Assembly (NCBI RefSeq): GCF_014648395.1
Contig: NZ_BMRA01000010.1
Span: 186,001-250,000, forward strand
From: Micromonospora fulviviridis
Lineage (GTDB): Bacteria > Actinomycetota > Actinomycetes > Mycobacteriales > Micromonosporaceae
DNA length: 64,000 nucleotides
Reading direction: 5' to 3'
Shown: piece by piece, positions 16,618 through 27,079 of the stretch
How the letters are laid out: the number at the start of each line of letters is the position of its first letter
Numbering within the stretch: the stretch's first letter is position 1
Program-made: the position numbers and the translations under genes
The notes under the pieces: generated by a model
What the model saw: only the letters and a program-made list of their open reading frames with translations
Database searches by the model: none
Told to the model about the DNA's origin: nothing

Positions 16618-17793
16618 TCACATCAGCGGGGCCGGTGGCTCGGGCTCTCGCCTCCGGGCACGCCGCGCGTCCGCGACAGCGATCCCGCACAGCACCGCGG
16701 TGGCGCCGGCACCCGCGACCAGCGGAGCAGCATGCCACACGGCCGGGACCAGCAGGCCGAGGGCGAGGAGCCCGATCAGCCGTGACAGGGAGATCCGGCC
16801 GAAGACCTGCAGCTCGAAGGGAGCCCGCCCGAGCAGGAAGAGTGCCGGACCGCCGAGGATCGCCACGAGCCAGTTCGGTTCCGGTCGCCCGGTGGGACCG
16901 TCGATGTACAGCTCGAAGCCGACGCCGGCGAGGACGACGCCGGAGACCATGACCAGATGACTCAGGGCGGCCGCCACGGACTGCCGGGTCGGATCCCGGG
17001 CGGCGGCGATGGCCAGCGGCAGGATCAGGCCGGCGCGGTAGAAGTAGATGCGCCACAGCTGCACGATGCCGACGAAGGCCAGCGCGAACCCCACCCCGTG
17101 GAAGAAGGTGAGGTCGCTGTCGGAGAACGCCCGGCCGGACACGAAGACGGCCTCACCCAGGCTGATCAGAAAGATCTGCTGCAATCGCTCGGCCAGGTGC
17201 TTGCCCGCGACCTGTCTGCCGGCCCATTGACTGAAGCCCACCACGAACCCGGGGAACTCGATGGCCAGCGCAAGTGTCCAGAGCCCGCCCCGCAGGAGCG
17301 GGCTGTGCACCAGCGCCCCGGCGAGCCACGGAATGCTGCTCCCGGCGAGCGACAGGAGGCCCGGTAGCGCCGAGCCGCCGGTCCTGACCCGTTTGACCGA
17401 GAGGTAGAGCAGCACGCGGCTGGTCCGGACCGCGACCCAGGCGCCGGCGAAGAGCAGAGCTCGTCCCTCGAACCCCTGCGGGACCGAAACGGCCATCACG
17501 GTGGCACCGGCCATCGAGGAGAACACGATGAACTGACCCGGCGGCGAATCCGGATGCACCCGGCTGGTCAGCGCGGCAGTCGTCTGCCACATGAACCAGA
17601 GCCCCAGGAACAGCAGCAGGGTCTCGGCGAACTCGCCGAACCCGAGGCCCCCGGCGTGAAAGTCGTCCAGGAGCCGCAGGCTGATGCGATTCAGCGCGAA
17701 CACGAAGACGAGATCGAAGAACAGCTCCAGGATCGTCGCCCGGTGCCAGGTGGTCTCTTCCCGTACGCGCCGCGCGCGGTCCGGCTCATCCAT
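16618..17793 (-). CDS. Low-temperature requirement A (LtrA)-family membrane protein
   Basis: Encodes 391 residues with about ten hydrophobic spans. The start carries the LtrA signature: ATILELFFDLVFVFAL followed later by FLGLWFMWQTTAALTSR. Further conserved text is EFPGFVVGFSQWAG and LISLGEAVFVSGRAF. LtrA was first linked to growth of Listeria in the cold; its biochemical role is unknown. Transcribed alone; the 215 bases downstream of it hold nothing recognised. Confidence 0.88.
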   Translation of the reverse strand: MDEPDRARRVREETTWHRATILELFFDLVFVFALNRISLRLLDDFHAGGLGFGEFAETLLLFLGLWFMWQTTAALTSRVHPDSPPGQFIVFSSMAGATVMAVSVPQGFEGRALLFAGAWVAVRTSRVLLYLSVKRVRTGGSALPGLLSLAGSSIPWLAGALVHSPLLRGGLWTLALAIEFPGFVVGFSQWAGRQVAGKHLAERLQQIFLISLGEAVFVSGRAFSDSDLTFFHGVGFALAFVGIVQLWRIYFYRAGLILPLAIAAARDPTRQSVAAALSHLVMVSGVVLAGVGFELYIDGPTGRPEPNWLVAILGGPALFLLGRAPFELQVFGRISLSRLIGLLALGLLVPAVWHAAPLVAGAGATAVLCGIAVADARRARRREPEPPAPLM

Positions 17794-18118
17794 CCGTCAT
17801 CAGTCCGGATCGCCGCCGCGGGCACGCACGGCGTTCGCCTGCCTCGGCAATCCCACACCTCGAGCCAGGAACACGAGGCGGAGTATCCGGGGCGGAACGC
17901 GATAAACCTGCCGGTCACGACGCCCCCGTCGGCCGTTGGCCCCGGATTCCACCGACGCCGGGGCCGCCTCGGTGGCGTTCAGCGCGGCGGCGCCGACGCT
18001 CGCAGCAGGTCACGGCAGCGGCGATGGCCAACCCGGACGTCGGCCACGTCGGTGGCCGGTGGGGCCGTGCCGTCGACGGTCATGGGGGTGTTCCCTCCGG
18101 TCGGGAGTTGCGACCGGC

Positions 18119-18132
18119 TGTTATCGCTAACA
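18119..18132. promoter_or_regulatory. LacI-type operator copy 1
   Basis: TGTTATCGCTAACA: the TGTTA/TAACA arms are a perfect 5-bp dyad around TCGC. It matches the copies near araB at nearly every position. Confidence 0.6.
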
Positions 18133-18321
18133 ACACCCGTCGACGTGCGGTGTGAGCGGCGGTGGTCCGGAGATCCCGAGGTGTGCGGGCGCGCGCCGAA
18201 TGCACATGCAACAAGGCCGTCAACGTTGCCAGATCGTTTCCCGGCATTCAAGGGCTAAGGCGTCGGTCGATGCGATTCCGTCTCGTGCTGGATCTGGAAC
18301 ATTGCGACTTGACGACGACAA

Positions 18322-18335
18322 TGTTATCGCTCACA
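18322..18335. promoter_or_regulatory. LacI-type operator copy 2
   Basis: TGTTATCGCTCACA, an imperfect copy of the same dyad, 193 bases upstream of the GH62 start. It begins seven bases after a TTGACG hexamer. Confidence 0.5.
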
Positions 18336-18527
18336 GTCGATGAACGAGGACGGCGATGCCAGTGGCTCACCGGGCAGGCCCGCATCGTCCGGCCTTGGTT
18401 CAGGCGCGGGCTCGGACACGCGGGCGACCCGCCAGCGCTGACAAACCCGGCGTGTGCGTCCAGCCGTGCGTCGCGGTGCGCCCGTCGCCGGGTGGACCGT
18501 TCGGCTCTTGGTCATAGGAGGAGGATC

Positions 18528-20051
18528 ATGTCTGCCTTGGGTAGGTCTCCATCGGTCGCGCCGCCGTCGCGGCGGCGAAGGTGGTTGCCGCGGGTCGTCG
18601 CCGCTGCCGTGACGGCGGTGGTGGTCGGCGGTGCCGCCGCGGTGGCGGTCTCGACGCCCGCCGCCGCGGCGACGGTCGACACGAGCGCCTGGTACGTGTT
18701 GGTCAACCGCAACAGTGGCAAGGCCTTGGACGTGTACAACCTGGCCACGAATGACGGCGCACGGATCGTGCAGTGGTCGCGGAACAACGGCAACCAGCAG
18801 CAGTGGCAGTTCGTGGACTCGGGCGGTGGCTACTACCGGCTGCGGTCGCGGCTGTCCGGCAAGGTGCTGGACGTCTACAACTGGTCGACCGCCAACGGCG
18901 CCAACATCGTGCAGTGGACCGACGGCAATCAGGCCAACCAGCAGTTCCGGCTGGCCGACTCCGACAGCGGTTACGTCCGATTGATCAACCGGAACAGCAA
19001 CAAGGTGGTGGAGGTGCAGGGCGCCTCGACCGCCGACGGCGGGAGCATCGTGCAGTAGAACGACTGGAACGGCGCCAACCAGCAGTGGCAGCTCGTCCGG
19101 GTCGACGGTGGGGGTACCCCCACCACGCCGCCGCCGACCGGCTCGTGCACTCTTCCGTCGACGTACCGCTGGTCGTCGACGGGCGCGCTGGCGAACCCGA
19201 GGTCGGGGTGGGTCTCGCTCAAGGACTTCACCCACGTCGTGTACAACGGCCGGCACCTGGTCTACGCCACGACGCACGACACCGGGACGTCGTGGGGTTC
19301 GATGAACTTCAGCCCGTTCACGAACTGGTCCGACATGGCCTCGGCCAGCCAGAACGCGATGCCCTTCTCCGCTGTCGCGCCGACGCTGTTCTACTTCGCC
19401 CCGAAGAACATCTGGGTGCTCGCCTACCAGTGGGGCGGCACCGCGTTCTCCTACCGGACGTCCAGCGACCCCACCAACGTGAACGGGTGGTCGTCGCAGC
19501 AGACGCTCTTCTCCGGAAGCATCTCGGGCTCCGGTACGGGACCCATCGACCAGACGCTCATCGGTGACAGCACGAACATGTACCTGTTCTTCGCCGGCGA
19601 CAACGGCAAGATCTACCGGGCCAGCATGCCCATCGGGAACTTCCCGGGCACCTTCGGCACGTCATCGACGGTGATCATGAGCGACTCGACCAACAACCTC
19701 TTCGAGGGAGTCCAGGTCTACAAGGTCCAGGGCCAGAACCAGTACCTCATGCTGGTCGAGGCGATCGGCTCCCAGGGCCGCTACTTCCGCTCGTTCACGG
19801 CCAGCAGCCTGGGCGGCACCTGGACGCCGCAGGCCGCGAGCGAGGGCAATCCCTTCGCCGGCAAGGCCAACAGCGGCGCCACCTGGACCAACGACATCAG
19901 CCACGGCGACCTGGTGCGCAACAACCCCGATCAGACCATGACGATCGATCCCTGCAACCTTCAGCTGCTCTACCAGGGACGTGCCCCGAACTCCGGCGGC
20001 GACTACGGCCTCCTGCCGTACCGGCCGGGTGTGCTGACGCTGCAGCGCTAG
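18528..20051 (+). pseudogene. Secreted CBM13-GH62 alpha-L-arabinofuranosidase interrupted by one in-frame TAG
   Basis: The full frame would be 507 residues. Start ATG 18528 has GGAGGAGG just upstream. Residues 1-49 are an Arg-rich signal peptide ending TPAAAA. Residues about 50-188 are a ricin-B/CBM13 module with QQW/QQF repeats. A Gly/Thr/Pro linker leads to a GH62 catalytic domain (about 203-507) with the expected acidic residues in LKDF, GPIDQ and LFEGVQVYK. At 19056-19058 the codon is TAG where the repeats read IVQW (TGG), so one G-to-A change stops translation inside the third CBM13 repeat. The downstream 331 codons stay in the same frame and look intact. Restart at GTG 19239 would lose the signal peptide and LKDF. 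The native enzyme would debranch arabinan or arabinoxylan outside the cell. Confidence 0.88.
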
Positions 20052-20429
20052 TGGCGTGACGCGGGTCCGGCCCGGGTGCTCGTGGCTCCCCGGCAACGGC
20101 GGGTGCGGGATCGGATCGGCGTTCCCACGGCTCGCGGGCAGGATCGGATGGAACGGGAGCGGGCGGGCTCGGCGTACGGCCGAGCCCGCCCGGCCGTACG
20201 GGCCCGGGGCGGATCTGCGGGGGAGGGGGGCGACCGTGCCGCGTCGGCCAGCGGGGGAGGCGCTGCCTCGACGGGCGGGACGGGGCCCCGGGCGTACACT
20301 GGCGCTGGTCTTGTGCCGTGCTGCCGCGGGTGCTCGGCCAGGGCGGGGCAGGGCTGCGGATGGTGCCTCCAGCCGCTCCGGCGTCGACCGCCGGAGCGCG
20401 GCCGGGGCTTGGCGGGGAGGGTGAGGGCC
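20052..20429. other. Intergenic region between the GH62 gene and the LacI gene
   Basis: About 380 bases, very GC-rich. It contains the strong hairpin at 20161-20191. No copy of the LacI-type dyad was found here, so the regulator gene does not seem to control itself through that site. An open frame runs through from 20076 into the regulator but shows no protein-like features. Confidence 0.5.
20161..20191 (+). terminator. Hairpin downstream of the GH62 gene
   Basis: GGGCGGGCTCGG at 20161-20172 pairs perfectly with CCGAGCCCGCCC at 20180-20191 around a seven-base loop. It lies 110 bases past the GH62 stop. No T tract, as is common in high-GC actinomycetes. Confidence 0.55.
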
Positions 20430-21431
20430 GTGCGGGGTCCCGCGATGACGGATGTGGCCCGCCTTGCCGGGGTCTCCCATCAGACCGTGTCGCGGGTGCT
20501 CAACGGGCACCCCAACGTCCGCGAGCAGACCCGGCTGCGGGTGCAGGCGGCGATCGCCGAACTGGGCTACCGGCCCAACCGGGCCGCTCGCGCGCTGGTG
20601 ACCGGCCGGTCACAGGTCATCGGCGTGGTCGCGCAGAACACCACCCTGTACGGCCCGGCGTCGTTGCTGGCGGCGCTGGAGCAGACCGCCGCCGAGGAGG
20701 GCTTCGCCGTCACCGTGGGCAGCGTGCGGGACCTGGACCGGGTTTCCATCTCCGAGGCGGTGGAGCGGCACCTGGCACACCGGGTGGCCGGAATCGTCGT
20801 CATCGCCCCCGTCGAGTCCGCCGGTGAGGCGCTGGAGCACCTGCCGAAGGATGTTCCCCTGGTGACGGTCGACGGTGACCCGCGCCGCCCGGTGCCGCTG
20901 GTGACGGTGGACCAGGTGGCGGGGGCGCGGGATGCCACGCAGCATCTGTTGGAGGCCGGTCACCGCACGGTGTGGCACGTGTCCGGGCCGGCCGACTGGT
21001 TCGACAGCGCCGGGCGGATCGAGGGCTGGCGGGAGGCGCTGCGGTCGGCGGGTGTCGAGGTGCCTCCGCTGGTGCCGGGGGACTGGTCGGCGGCGTCGGG
21101 CTACCGGTGCGGGCAGATGTTGGCGCGGATGCCCGAGGTCACCGCGATCTTCACGGCCAACGACCACCTCGCGCTGGGTGTGCTGCGGGCGCTGCACGAG
21201 TACGGCCGCCGGGTGCCGGACGAGATCAGTGTGGTGGGCTTCGACGACGTGCCGGAGGCGGCGTACTTCATCCCGCCGTTGACGACCGTCCGGCCGGACT
21301 TCGCCGCGGTGGCCCAGGCCAGCCTCGACCTGTTGCTCGCGCAGATCGAGTCGGGTGCGGTGGGCGAGTCGCGGCAGACCGTCGCGCCGACTCTCATCTC
21401 CCGGCAGAGCGTCGCCGCCCCGCCGCGCTGA
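20430..21431 (+). CDS. LacI-family transcriptional regulator of arabinose genes
   Basis: Encodes about 333 residues from a GTG at 20430, with GGGGAGG nine bases upstream; the ATG at 20445 is an alternative. The N-terminal LacI HTH (MTDVARLAGVSHQTVSRVLN) is followed by the hinge helix (NRAARALVTGRSQVIGVV) and a periplasmic-binding-like effector domain ending with VVGFDDVPEAAYFIPPLTTV. It sits between the GH62 gene and araB, and five LacI-type dyads flank those two genes. It is the likely repressor of the arabinose regulon, released by L-arabinose or a derivative. The effector is inferred from gene context. Confidence 0.9.
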   Translation: MRGPAMTDVARLAGVSHQTVSRVLNGHPNVREQTRLRVQAAIAELGYRPNRAARALVTGRSQVIGVVAQNTTLYGPASLLAALEQTAAEEGFAVTVGSVRDLDRVSISEAVERHLAHRVAGIVVIAPVESAGEALEHLPKDVPLVTVDGDPRRPVPLVTVDQVAGARDATQHLLEAGHRTVWHVSGPADWFDSAGRIEGWREALRSAGVEVPPLVPGDWSAASGYRCGQMLARMPEVTAIFTANDHLALGVLRALHEYGRRVPDEISVVGFDDVPEAAYFIPPLTTVRPDFAAVAQASLDLLLAQIESGAVGESRQTVAPTLISRQSVAAPPR

Positions 21432-21688
21432 CGCGGTCGCAGCCGTAGGCCGCGCCGGATCCGCAGCCCGCCACGCCGCGCCGTGCCGCAGCCCGAGGCG
21501 ACCGACCCGACCGAGCGGCACCAGTTGTGACCGTTCACAGCGGTGACCTGGCCAGGCTCCGTACCGGAGCCACCGCGCGTGGTCGGGTGAGGCCGACACG
21601 CTCGGTGCGCCACGGTGCGCAGCTCGCGCCGGGCGGGTCCGCCGGGCCGCCCGTGGCGGATCGAAACCGCTGCGGCGACGAGCGTGCA

Positions 21689-21702
21689 GGTTAGCGCTAA
21701 CA
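21689..21702. promoter_or_regulatory. LacI-type operator copy 3
   Basis: GGTTAGCGCTAACA. The inner 12 bases GTTAGCGCTAAC are a perfect palindrome, the most symmetric copy in the window. Confidence 0.6.
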
Positions 21703-21763
21703 GACCCTCCGGCCGGCCGCCGTCGCCGTGACAGTCCCAGAAGGACTGGCGAGACGAATCGAT

Positions 21764-21783
21764 GGGTGTGAACGTTAACACCC
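21764..21783. promoter_or_regulatory. LacI-type operator copy 4
   Basis: A 20-base dyad running GGGTGTGAACGTTAACACCC with one mismatched pair. The 14-base core at 21767-21780 is TGTGAACGTTAACA, like the other copies. Confidence 0.55.
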
Positions 21784-21865
21784 AATCATCGCAGCGGCTC
21801 GACCCGATCGTGGCGCCCCGCTGGGGTCGGTAGCCGCCCTGTTACGGACCTGTTGCGATCGCATC

Positions 21866-21894
21866 TTGACCGACGCCGATGTGAGCGCTAACAA
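21866..21894 (+). promoter_or_regulatory. araB promoter overlapped by LacI-type operator copy 5
   Basis: TTGACC at 21866-21871 and TAACAA at 21889-21894 are separated by exactly 17 bases. The dyad TGTGAGCGCTAACA at 21880-21893 covers the spacer end and most of the -10. Binding there would block RNA polymerase. The -10 lies 28 bases upstream of the araB ATG. Confidence 0.65.
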
Positions 21895-21921
21895 TGTGAG
21901 CCACGGCACGCGGAGGTGGAG

Positions 21922-23604
21922 ATGACGGGTGTGGACGGACGGGGGGACCGGTACGTCGTCGGGGTCGACTTCGGAACACTGTCGGGCAGGGCGCTGGTGG
22001 TCCGGGTCGGTGACGGGGCGGAACTCGGCACCGCGGTCCACGAGTACCGGCACGGGGTGATGGAGTCCAGGCTCCCGGACGGGGTGCCACTCCCGCCCGA
22101 CTGGGCCCTGCAGGACCCCGAGGACTACCGGGACGTGCTGCGCCAAGCGGTGCCCGCCGCCGTGGCCGCCGCGGGCATCGACCCGGCCCGGGTGATCGGC
22201 GTCGCCACCGACTTCACCGCCTGCACCGTCCTGCCCACACTGGTGGACGGCACCCCGCTCTGCGAGGTGCCGGAGCTGCGGAGCCGGCCGCACGCCTGGG
22301 TGAAGCTGTGGAAACACCACGCGGGGCAGCCGCACGCCGACCGGATCAACGCCCTCGCGCACGAGCGCCGCGAGCCCTGGCTCGACCGGTACGGGGGGAA
22401 GATATCCGCCGAGTGGCAGTTCGCGAAGGGCCTGCAGATCCTCGACGAGGATCCGGAGGTCTACCGGCGCGCCGCGCGGTTCGTCGAGGCGGCCGACTGG
22501 ATCGTCTGGCAGCTGTGCGGGGTGGAGACCCGCAACATCTGCACCGCCGGCTACAAGGGCATCCGGCAGGACGGCCGGTACCCGTCCCGGGAGTTCCTGG
22601 CGGCACTGGACCCGGGGTTCGCCGACTTCGTGGCCAAGCTGGACGGTCCGTTGCTGCCGATGGGCGCCCGGGCCGGCGCCCTGACGGTCCAGGCCGCGGC
22701 CTGGACCGGGCTGCCCGAGGGCATCGCGGTCGCGGCCGGCAACGTCGACGCCCACGTCACCGCCGCCTCCGCGCAGGCCCTGGTGCCCGGCCACCTGGTC
22801 GCCATCATGGGCACCTCCACCTGCCACGTGGTCAACGGCGCCGCGTTGGCGGAGGTGCCCGGCATGTGCGGCGTCGTCGAGGGTGGACTCAGCCCCGGAG
22901 CCTGGGGGTACGAGGCCGGTCAGAGCGGCGTCGGCGACATCTTCGGCTGGTTCGTCGAGCACGCCGCCCCGGCCGGTGCGGACTCGCACGAGCGGCTCTC
23001 CGAGTTGGCCGCGGCGCAGCCGGTTGGCGCACACGGGCTGATCGCGCTGGACTGGTGGAACGGCAACCGCTCGTTGCTGGTCAACCACGACCTGAGCGGT
23101 CTCGTCGTGGGGCTGACGCTGGCCACCCGCCCGGCGGACGTCTACCGCGCGCTGCTGGAGGCGACGGCCTACGGCACCCGCATGATCATCGAAGCGTTCG
23201 TCGCGGCGGGGGTGCCGGTCCGGGAACTGGTGGTCGCGGGCGGCCTGACCGCCAACCGGCTGCTCATGCAGATCTACAGCGACGTCACCAACCGCCCGTT
23301 GAGCCTCATCGGGTCGGCCCAGGGACCCGCGTTGGGGTCGGCGATCCACGCCGCGGTCGCCGCCGGGGCGTACCCGGACGTGTACGCGGCCTCCGCGGCG
23401 ATGGGCCGGGTGGACCGCGACGCGTACCGGCCGGATCCCGAGCGGGCGCGGGCCTACGACGCGCTCTACGCCGAGTACCGGTCCCTGCACGACCACTTCG
23501 GTCGCGGCGGCGACGACGTCATGTCCCGCCTGCGCGCGATCCGCAACGCCGCCCTCGACCGATCGGCGGCACGGGCCACGACGCCGCTGGAGGTGGTCGC
23601 ATGA
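21922..23604 (+). CDS. araB: Ribulokinase
   Basis: Encodes 560 residues of the FGGY carbohydrate kinase family. The first phosphate loop reads VVGVDFGTLSGRALVV, the typical AraB start. Further AraB-like text includes ATDFTACTVLP, NVDAHVTAASAQ, IMGTSTCHVVN and the C-terminal VVAGGLTANRLLMQIYSDV. It phosphorylates L-ribulose to L-ribulose 5-phosphate in the cytoplasm. ATG 21922 has CGGAGG five bases upstream; the GTG at 21916 lies inside that site and is less likely. The stop overlaps the araD start (ATGA), so the two are translationally coupled. Controlled by the promoter/operator at 21866-21894. Confidence 0.93.
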   Translation: MTGVDGRGDRYVVGVDFGTLSGRALVVRVGDGAELGTAVHEYRHGVMESRLPDGVPLPPDWALQDPEDYRDVLRQAVPAAVAAAGIDPARVIGVATDFTACTVLPTLVDGTPLCEVPELRSRPHAWVKLWKHHAGQPHADRINALAHERREPWLDRYGGKISAEWQFAKGLQILDEDPEVYRRAARFVEAADWIVWQLCGVETRNICTAGYKGIRQDGRYPSREFLAALDPGFADFVAKLDGPLLPMGARAGALTVQAAAWTGLPEGIAVAAGNVDAHVTAASAQALVPGHLVAIMGTSTCHVVNGAALAEVPGMCGVVEGGLSPGAWGYEAGQSGVGDIFGWFVEHAAPAGADSHERLSELAAAQPVGAHGLIALDWWNGNRSLLVNHDLSGLVVGLTLATRPADVYRALLEATAYGTRMIIEAFVAAGVPVRELVVAGGLTANRLLMQIYSDVTNRPLSLIGSAQGPALGSAIHAAVAAGAYPDVYAASAAMGRVDRDAYRPDPERARAYDALYAEYRSLHDHFGRGGDDVMSRLRAIRNAALDRSAARATTPLEVVA

Positions 23605-24293
23605 GTGCCGAGCCCGGTCAGCAGATCCGGCGGCTCCGGGAGAGCGTCGCCCGGCTGCACGCCGAACTCACCCGCTACCGGTTGGTCGCCTGGACGGCGG
23701 GGAACGTCTCCGCCCGGGTGCCCGGCCACGACCTCATGGTGATCAAGCCGAGCGGCGTGGACTACGACGACCTCGCGCCGGAGAACATGGTCGTGTGCGA
23801 CCTCGACGGTGTCGTGGTCGAGGGCGACCTCGCGCCGTCCAGCGACACCGCCGCCCACGCCTACGTCTACCGGGCGCTGCCCGAGGTGGGCGGGGTGGTG
23901 CACACCCACAGCACGTACGCGACCGCCTGGGCGGCCCGCGGGGAGCCGATCCCCTGCCACCTCACCGCGCAGGCCGACGAGTTCGGCGGCGAGATCCCGG
24001 TCGGCCCGTTCGCCCTGATCGGCGGCGACGACATCGGCAAGGGGATCGTGGAGACCCTCGCCGGGCACCGCTCGCCGGCCGTGCTCATGCGCAACCACGG
24101 CGTGTTCACCATCGGCCGGGACGCCCGGGCAGCGGTGAAGGCCGCGGTGATGTGCGAGGACATCGCCCGCACCGCGCACCTGGCCCGCGCGCTCGGCGAG
24201 CCGCTGCCGATGGCGGCGGTCGACGTCGACGCTCTGCACGACCGCTACCAGAACGTCTACGGACAGCGACCCCCCTCACCCGCGAGCCCCTGA
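23601..24293 (+). CDS. araD: L-ribulose-5-phosphate 4-epimerase
   Basis: Encodes 230 residues of the class II aldolase/adducin fold. It opens with TAGNVSARVPGHDLMVIKPSGV, the phosphate-binding part. Zinc ligands are supplied by VVHTHSTYA and later MRNHGVFTIG. AraD converts L-ribulose 5-phosphate to D-xylulose 5-phosphate, which enters the pentose phosphate pathway. The ATG at 23601 overlaps the araB stop. A related fuculose-phosphate aldolase is possible from sequence alone, but the araB and araA partners favour AraD. Confidence 0.9.
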   Translation: MSAEPGQQIRRLRESVARLHAELTRYRLVAWTAGNVSARVPGHDLMVIKPSGVDYDDLAPENMVVCDLDGVVVEGDLAPSSDTAAHAYVYRALPEVGGVVHTHSTYATAWAARGEPIPCHLTAQADEFGGEIPVGPFALIGGDDIGKGIVETLAGHRSPAVLMRNHGVFTIGRDARAAVKAAVMCEDIARTAHLARALGEPLPMAAVDVDALHDRYQNVYGQRPPSPASP

Positions 24294-24411
24294 CGGCCGC
24301 CCCGATCGCGCGGCGCCCCCGACCCGGGCCGTCCGCGTCGCACCACCCCCGGACACCACCACCAACGCAGCGGCGTGCCGCTCGCGGAACGCTCACCCCG
24401 AGGAGATAGCG

Positions 24412-25410
24412 GTGAAGAGAATGAGGACCCACCTGCCGTCCCGGAAGGCCATCGCGGTGCTCACCGCCGCGCTGCTCGCCACCGGCATGGCGGCCTGCGG
24501 CAACAGCGACACGGGTGACAAGGGCGACGACGGCAAGATCACGCTGGGCTTCTCCCAGGTGGGCGCGGAGAGCGGCTGGCGTACGGCGAACACCACCTCG
24601 ATCAAGGAGGCCGCGACGGGGGCCGGGATCGACCTGAAGTTCGACGACGCGCAGCAGAAGCAGGAGAACCAGATCAAGGCCATCCGCAACTTCATCCAGC
24701 AGAAGGTCGACGTGATCGCCTTCTCGCCGGTGGTGGAGTCCGGGTGGGACACCGTGCTCAAGGAGGCCAAGGACGCCAAGATCCCGGTGATCCTGACCGA
24801 CCGGTCGGTCGACTCGGCCGACAAGTCCCTGTACAAGACGTTCCTCGGATCGGACTTCGTGAAGGAGGGCCGGCTCGCGGGGGAGTGGCTGGTGGAGCAG
24901 AAGAAGGCCGCCGGCGGCCCGGTCAACATCGTCGAGCTGCAGGGCACGACCGGCTCGGCGCCGGCGAACGACCGGAAGAAGGGCTTCGCCGAGGCGATCG
25001 CGGCCAACCCGAACCTCAAGATCATCGCCTCGCAGTCCGGTGACTTCACCCGGGCGGGCGGCAAGCAGGTGATGGAGCAGTTCCTCAAGGCCAACCCGAA
25101 GATCGACGTGCTGTTCGCGCACAACGACGACATGGGCCTCGGCGCGCTGGAGGCGATCACCGCGGCCGGGAAGGTGCCCGGCAAGGACATCACCATCATC
25201 ACCGTCGACGCGGTCAAGGACGGCATGCAGGCCCTCGCCGACGGCAAGTTCAACTTCATCGCCGAGTGCAGCCCGCTGCTCGGTCCTCAGCTGATGGACC
25301 TGGTCAAGAAGGTGCACAACGGCGAGCAGGTCCCGGCCCGGATCGAGACCCAGGAGACGACCTTCACCCAGGAGCAGGCCAAGGAGGCGCTGCCCAACCG
25401 CAAGTACTGA
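24412..25410 (+). CDS. Sugar ABC transporter substrate-binding lipoprotein
   Basis: Encodes 332 residues from a GTG at 24412 with AGGAG six bases upstream. Lipoprotein signal: KAIAVLTAALLATGMAAC, with the lipid-bearing Cys near residue 28. The mature protein is a two-lobed periplasmic-binding fold (ITLGFSQVGAESGWRTANT, NQIKAIRNFIQQKVDVIAFSP, LFAHNDDMGLGALEAI) closest in feel to the YtfQ/ribose class. It should capture L-arabinose or another pentose or furanose on the cell surface. It lies 118 bases after araD. A strong hairpin follows it, which may let it be made in excess over the transporter. Confidence 0.9.
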   Translation: MKRMRTHLPSRKAIAVLTAALLATGMAACGNSDTGDKGDDGKITLGFSQVGAESGWRTANTTSIKEAATGAGIDLKFDDAQQKQENQIKAIRNFIQQKVDVIAFSPVVESGWDTVLKEAKDAKIPVILTDRSVDSADKSLYKTFLGSDFVKEGRLAGEWLVEQKKAAGGPVNIVELQGTTGSAPANDRKKGFAEAIAANPNLKIIASQSGDFTRAGGKQVMEQFLKANPKIDVLFAHNDDMGLGALEAITAAGKVPGKDITIITVDAVKDGMQALADGKFNFIAECSPLLGPQLMDLVKKVHNGEQVPARIETQETTFTQEQAKEALPNRKY

Positions 25411-25445
25411 CCGGACCACGGGGGCCGACGCCCCCGGCATCCGAT

Positions 25446-25476
25446 GCGGCGGCCGGGCCTCGGGCCCGGCCGCCGC
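25446..25476 (+). terminator. Strong intercistronic hairpin after the substrate-binding gene
   Basis: Fourteen bases at 25446-25459 (GCGGCGGCCGGGCC) pair perfectly with 25463-25476 across a TCG loop. It lies between the substrate-binding gene and the ATPase gene and may act as a partial terminator or an mRNA-stabilising 3' end. Confidence 0.55.
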
Positions 25477-25537
25477 GCCGGCCCCACCGACCCGGGCCCG
25501 CGTGCCCTCTCACCCCACTCAGGAAAGGTCCGGTGGC

Positions 25538-27075
<1,538 letters not shown>

Positions 27076-27079
<4 letters not shown>

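Larger units (their letters stand above)
17794..18527. other. Long regulatory intergenic region upstream of the GH62 gene
   Basis: About 730 bases without a supported large gene. It holds two LacI-type dyads (18119-18132 and 18322-18335). A 34-codon frame on the minus strand (ATG 18083 to stop 17979) has GGAGGG upstream, but no recognisable product, and could be chance. TTGACG at 18309-18314 lies seven bases before the second dyad. That is almost the geometry of the araB promoter, although the -10 here is weak. Confidence 0.45.
21432..21921. other. Intergenic control region upstream of araB
   Basis: About 490 bases with no supported gene. It holds three LacI-type dyads and a good promoter directly upstream of araB, listed separately. 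Local AT content rises around the dyads. Confidence 0.6.

Noticed and set aside
17979..18083. 34-codon minus-strand frame near LacI-type dyad copy 1
   Set aside because: It has GGAGGG upstream, but the product shows no recognisable features and the length is easily reached by chance. Noted only inside the intergenic entry.
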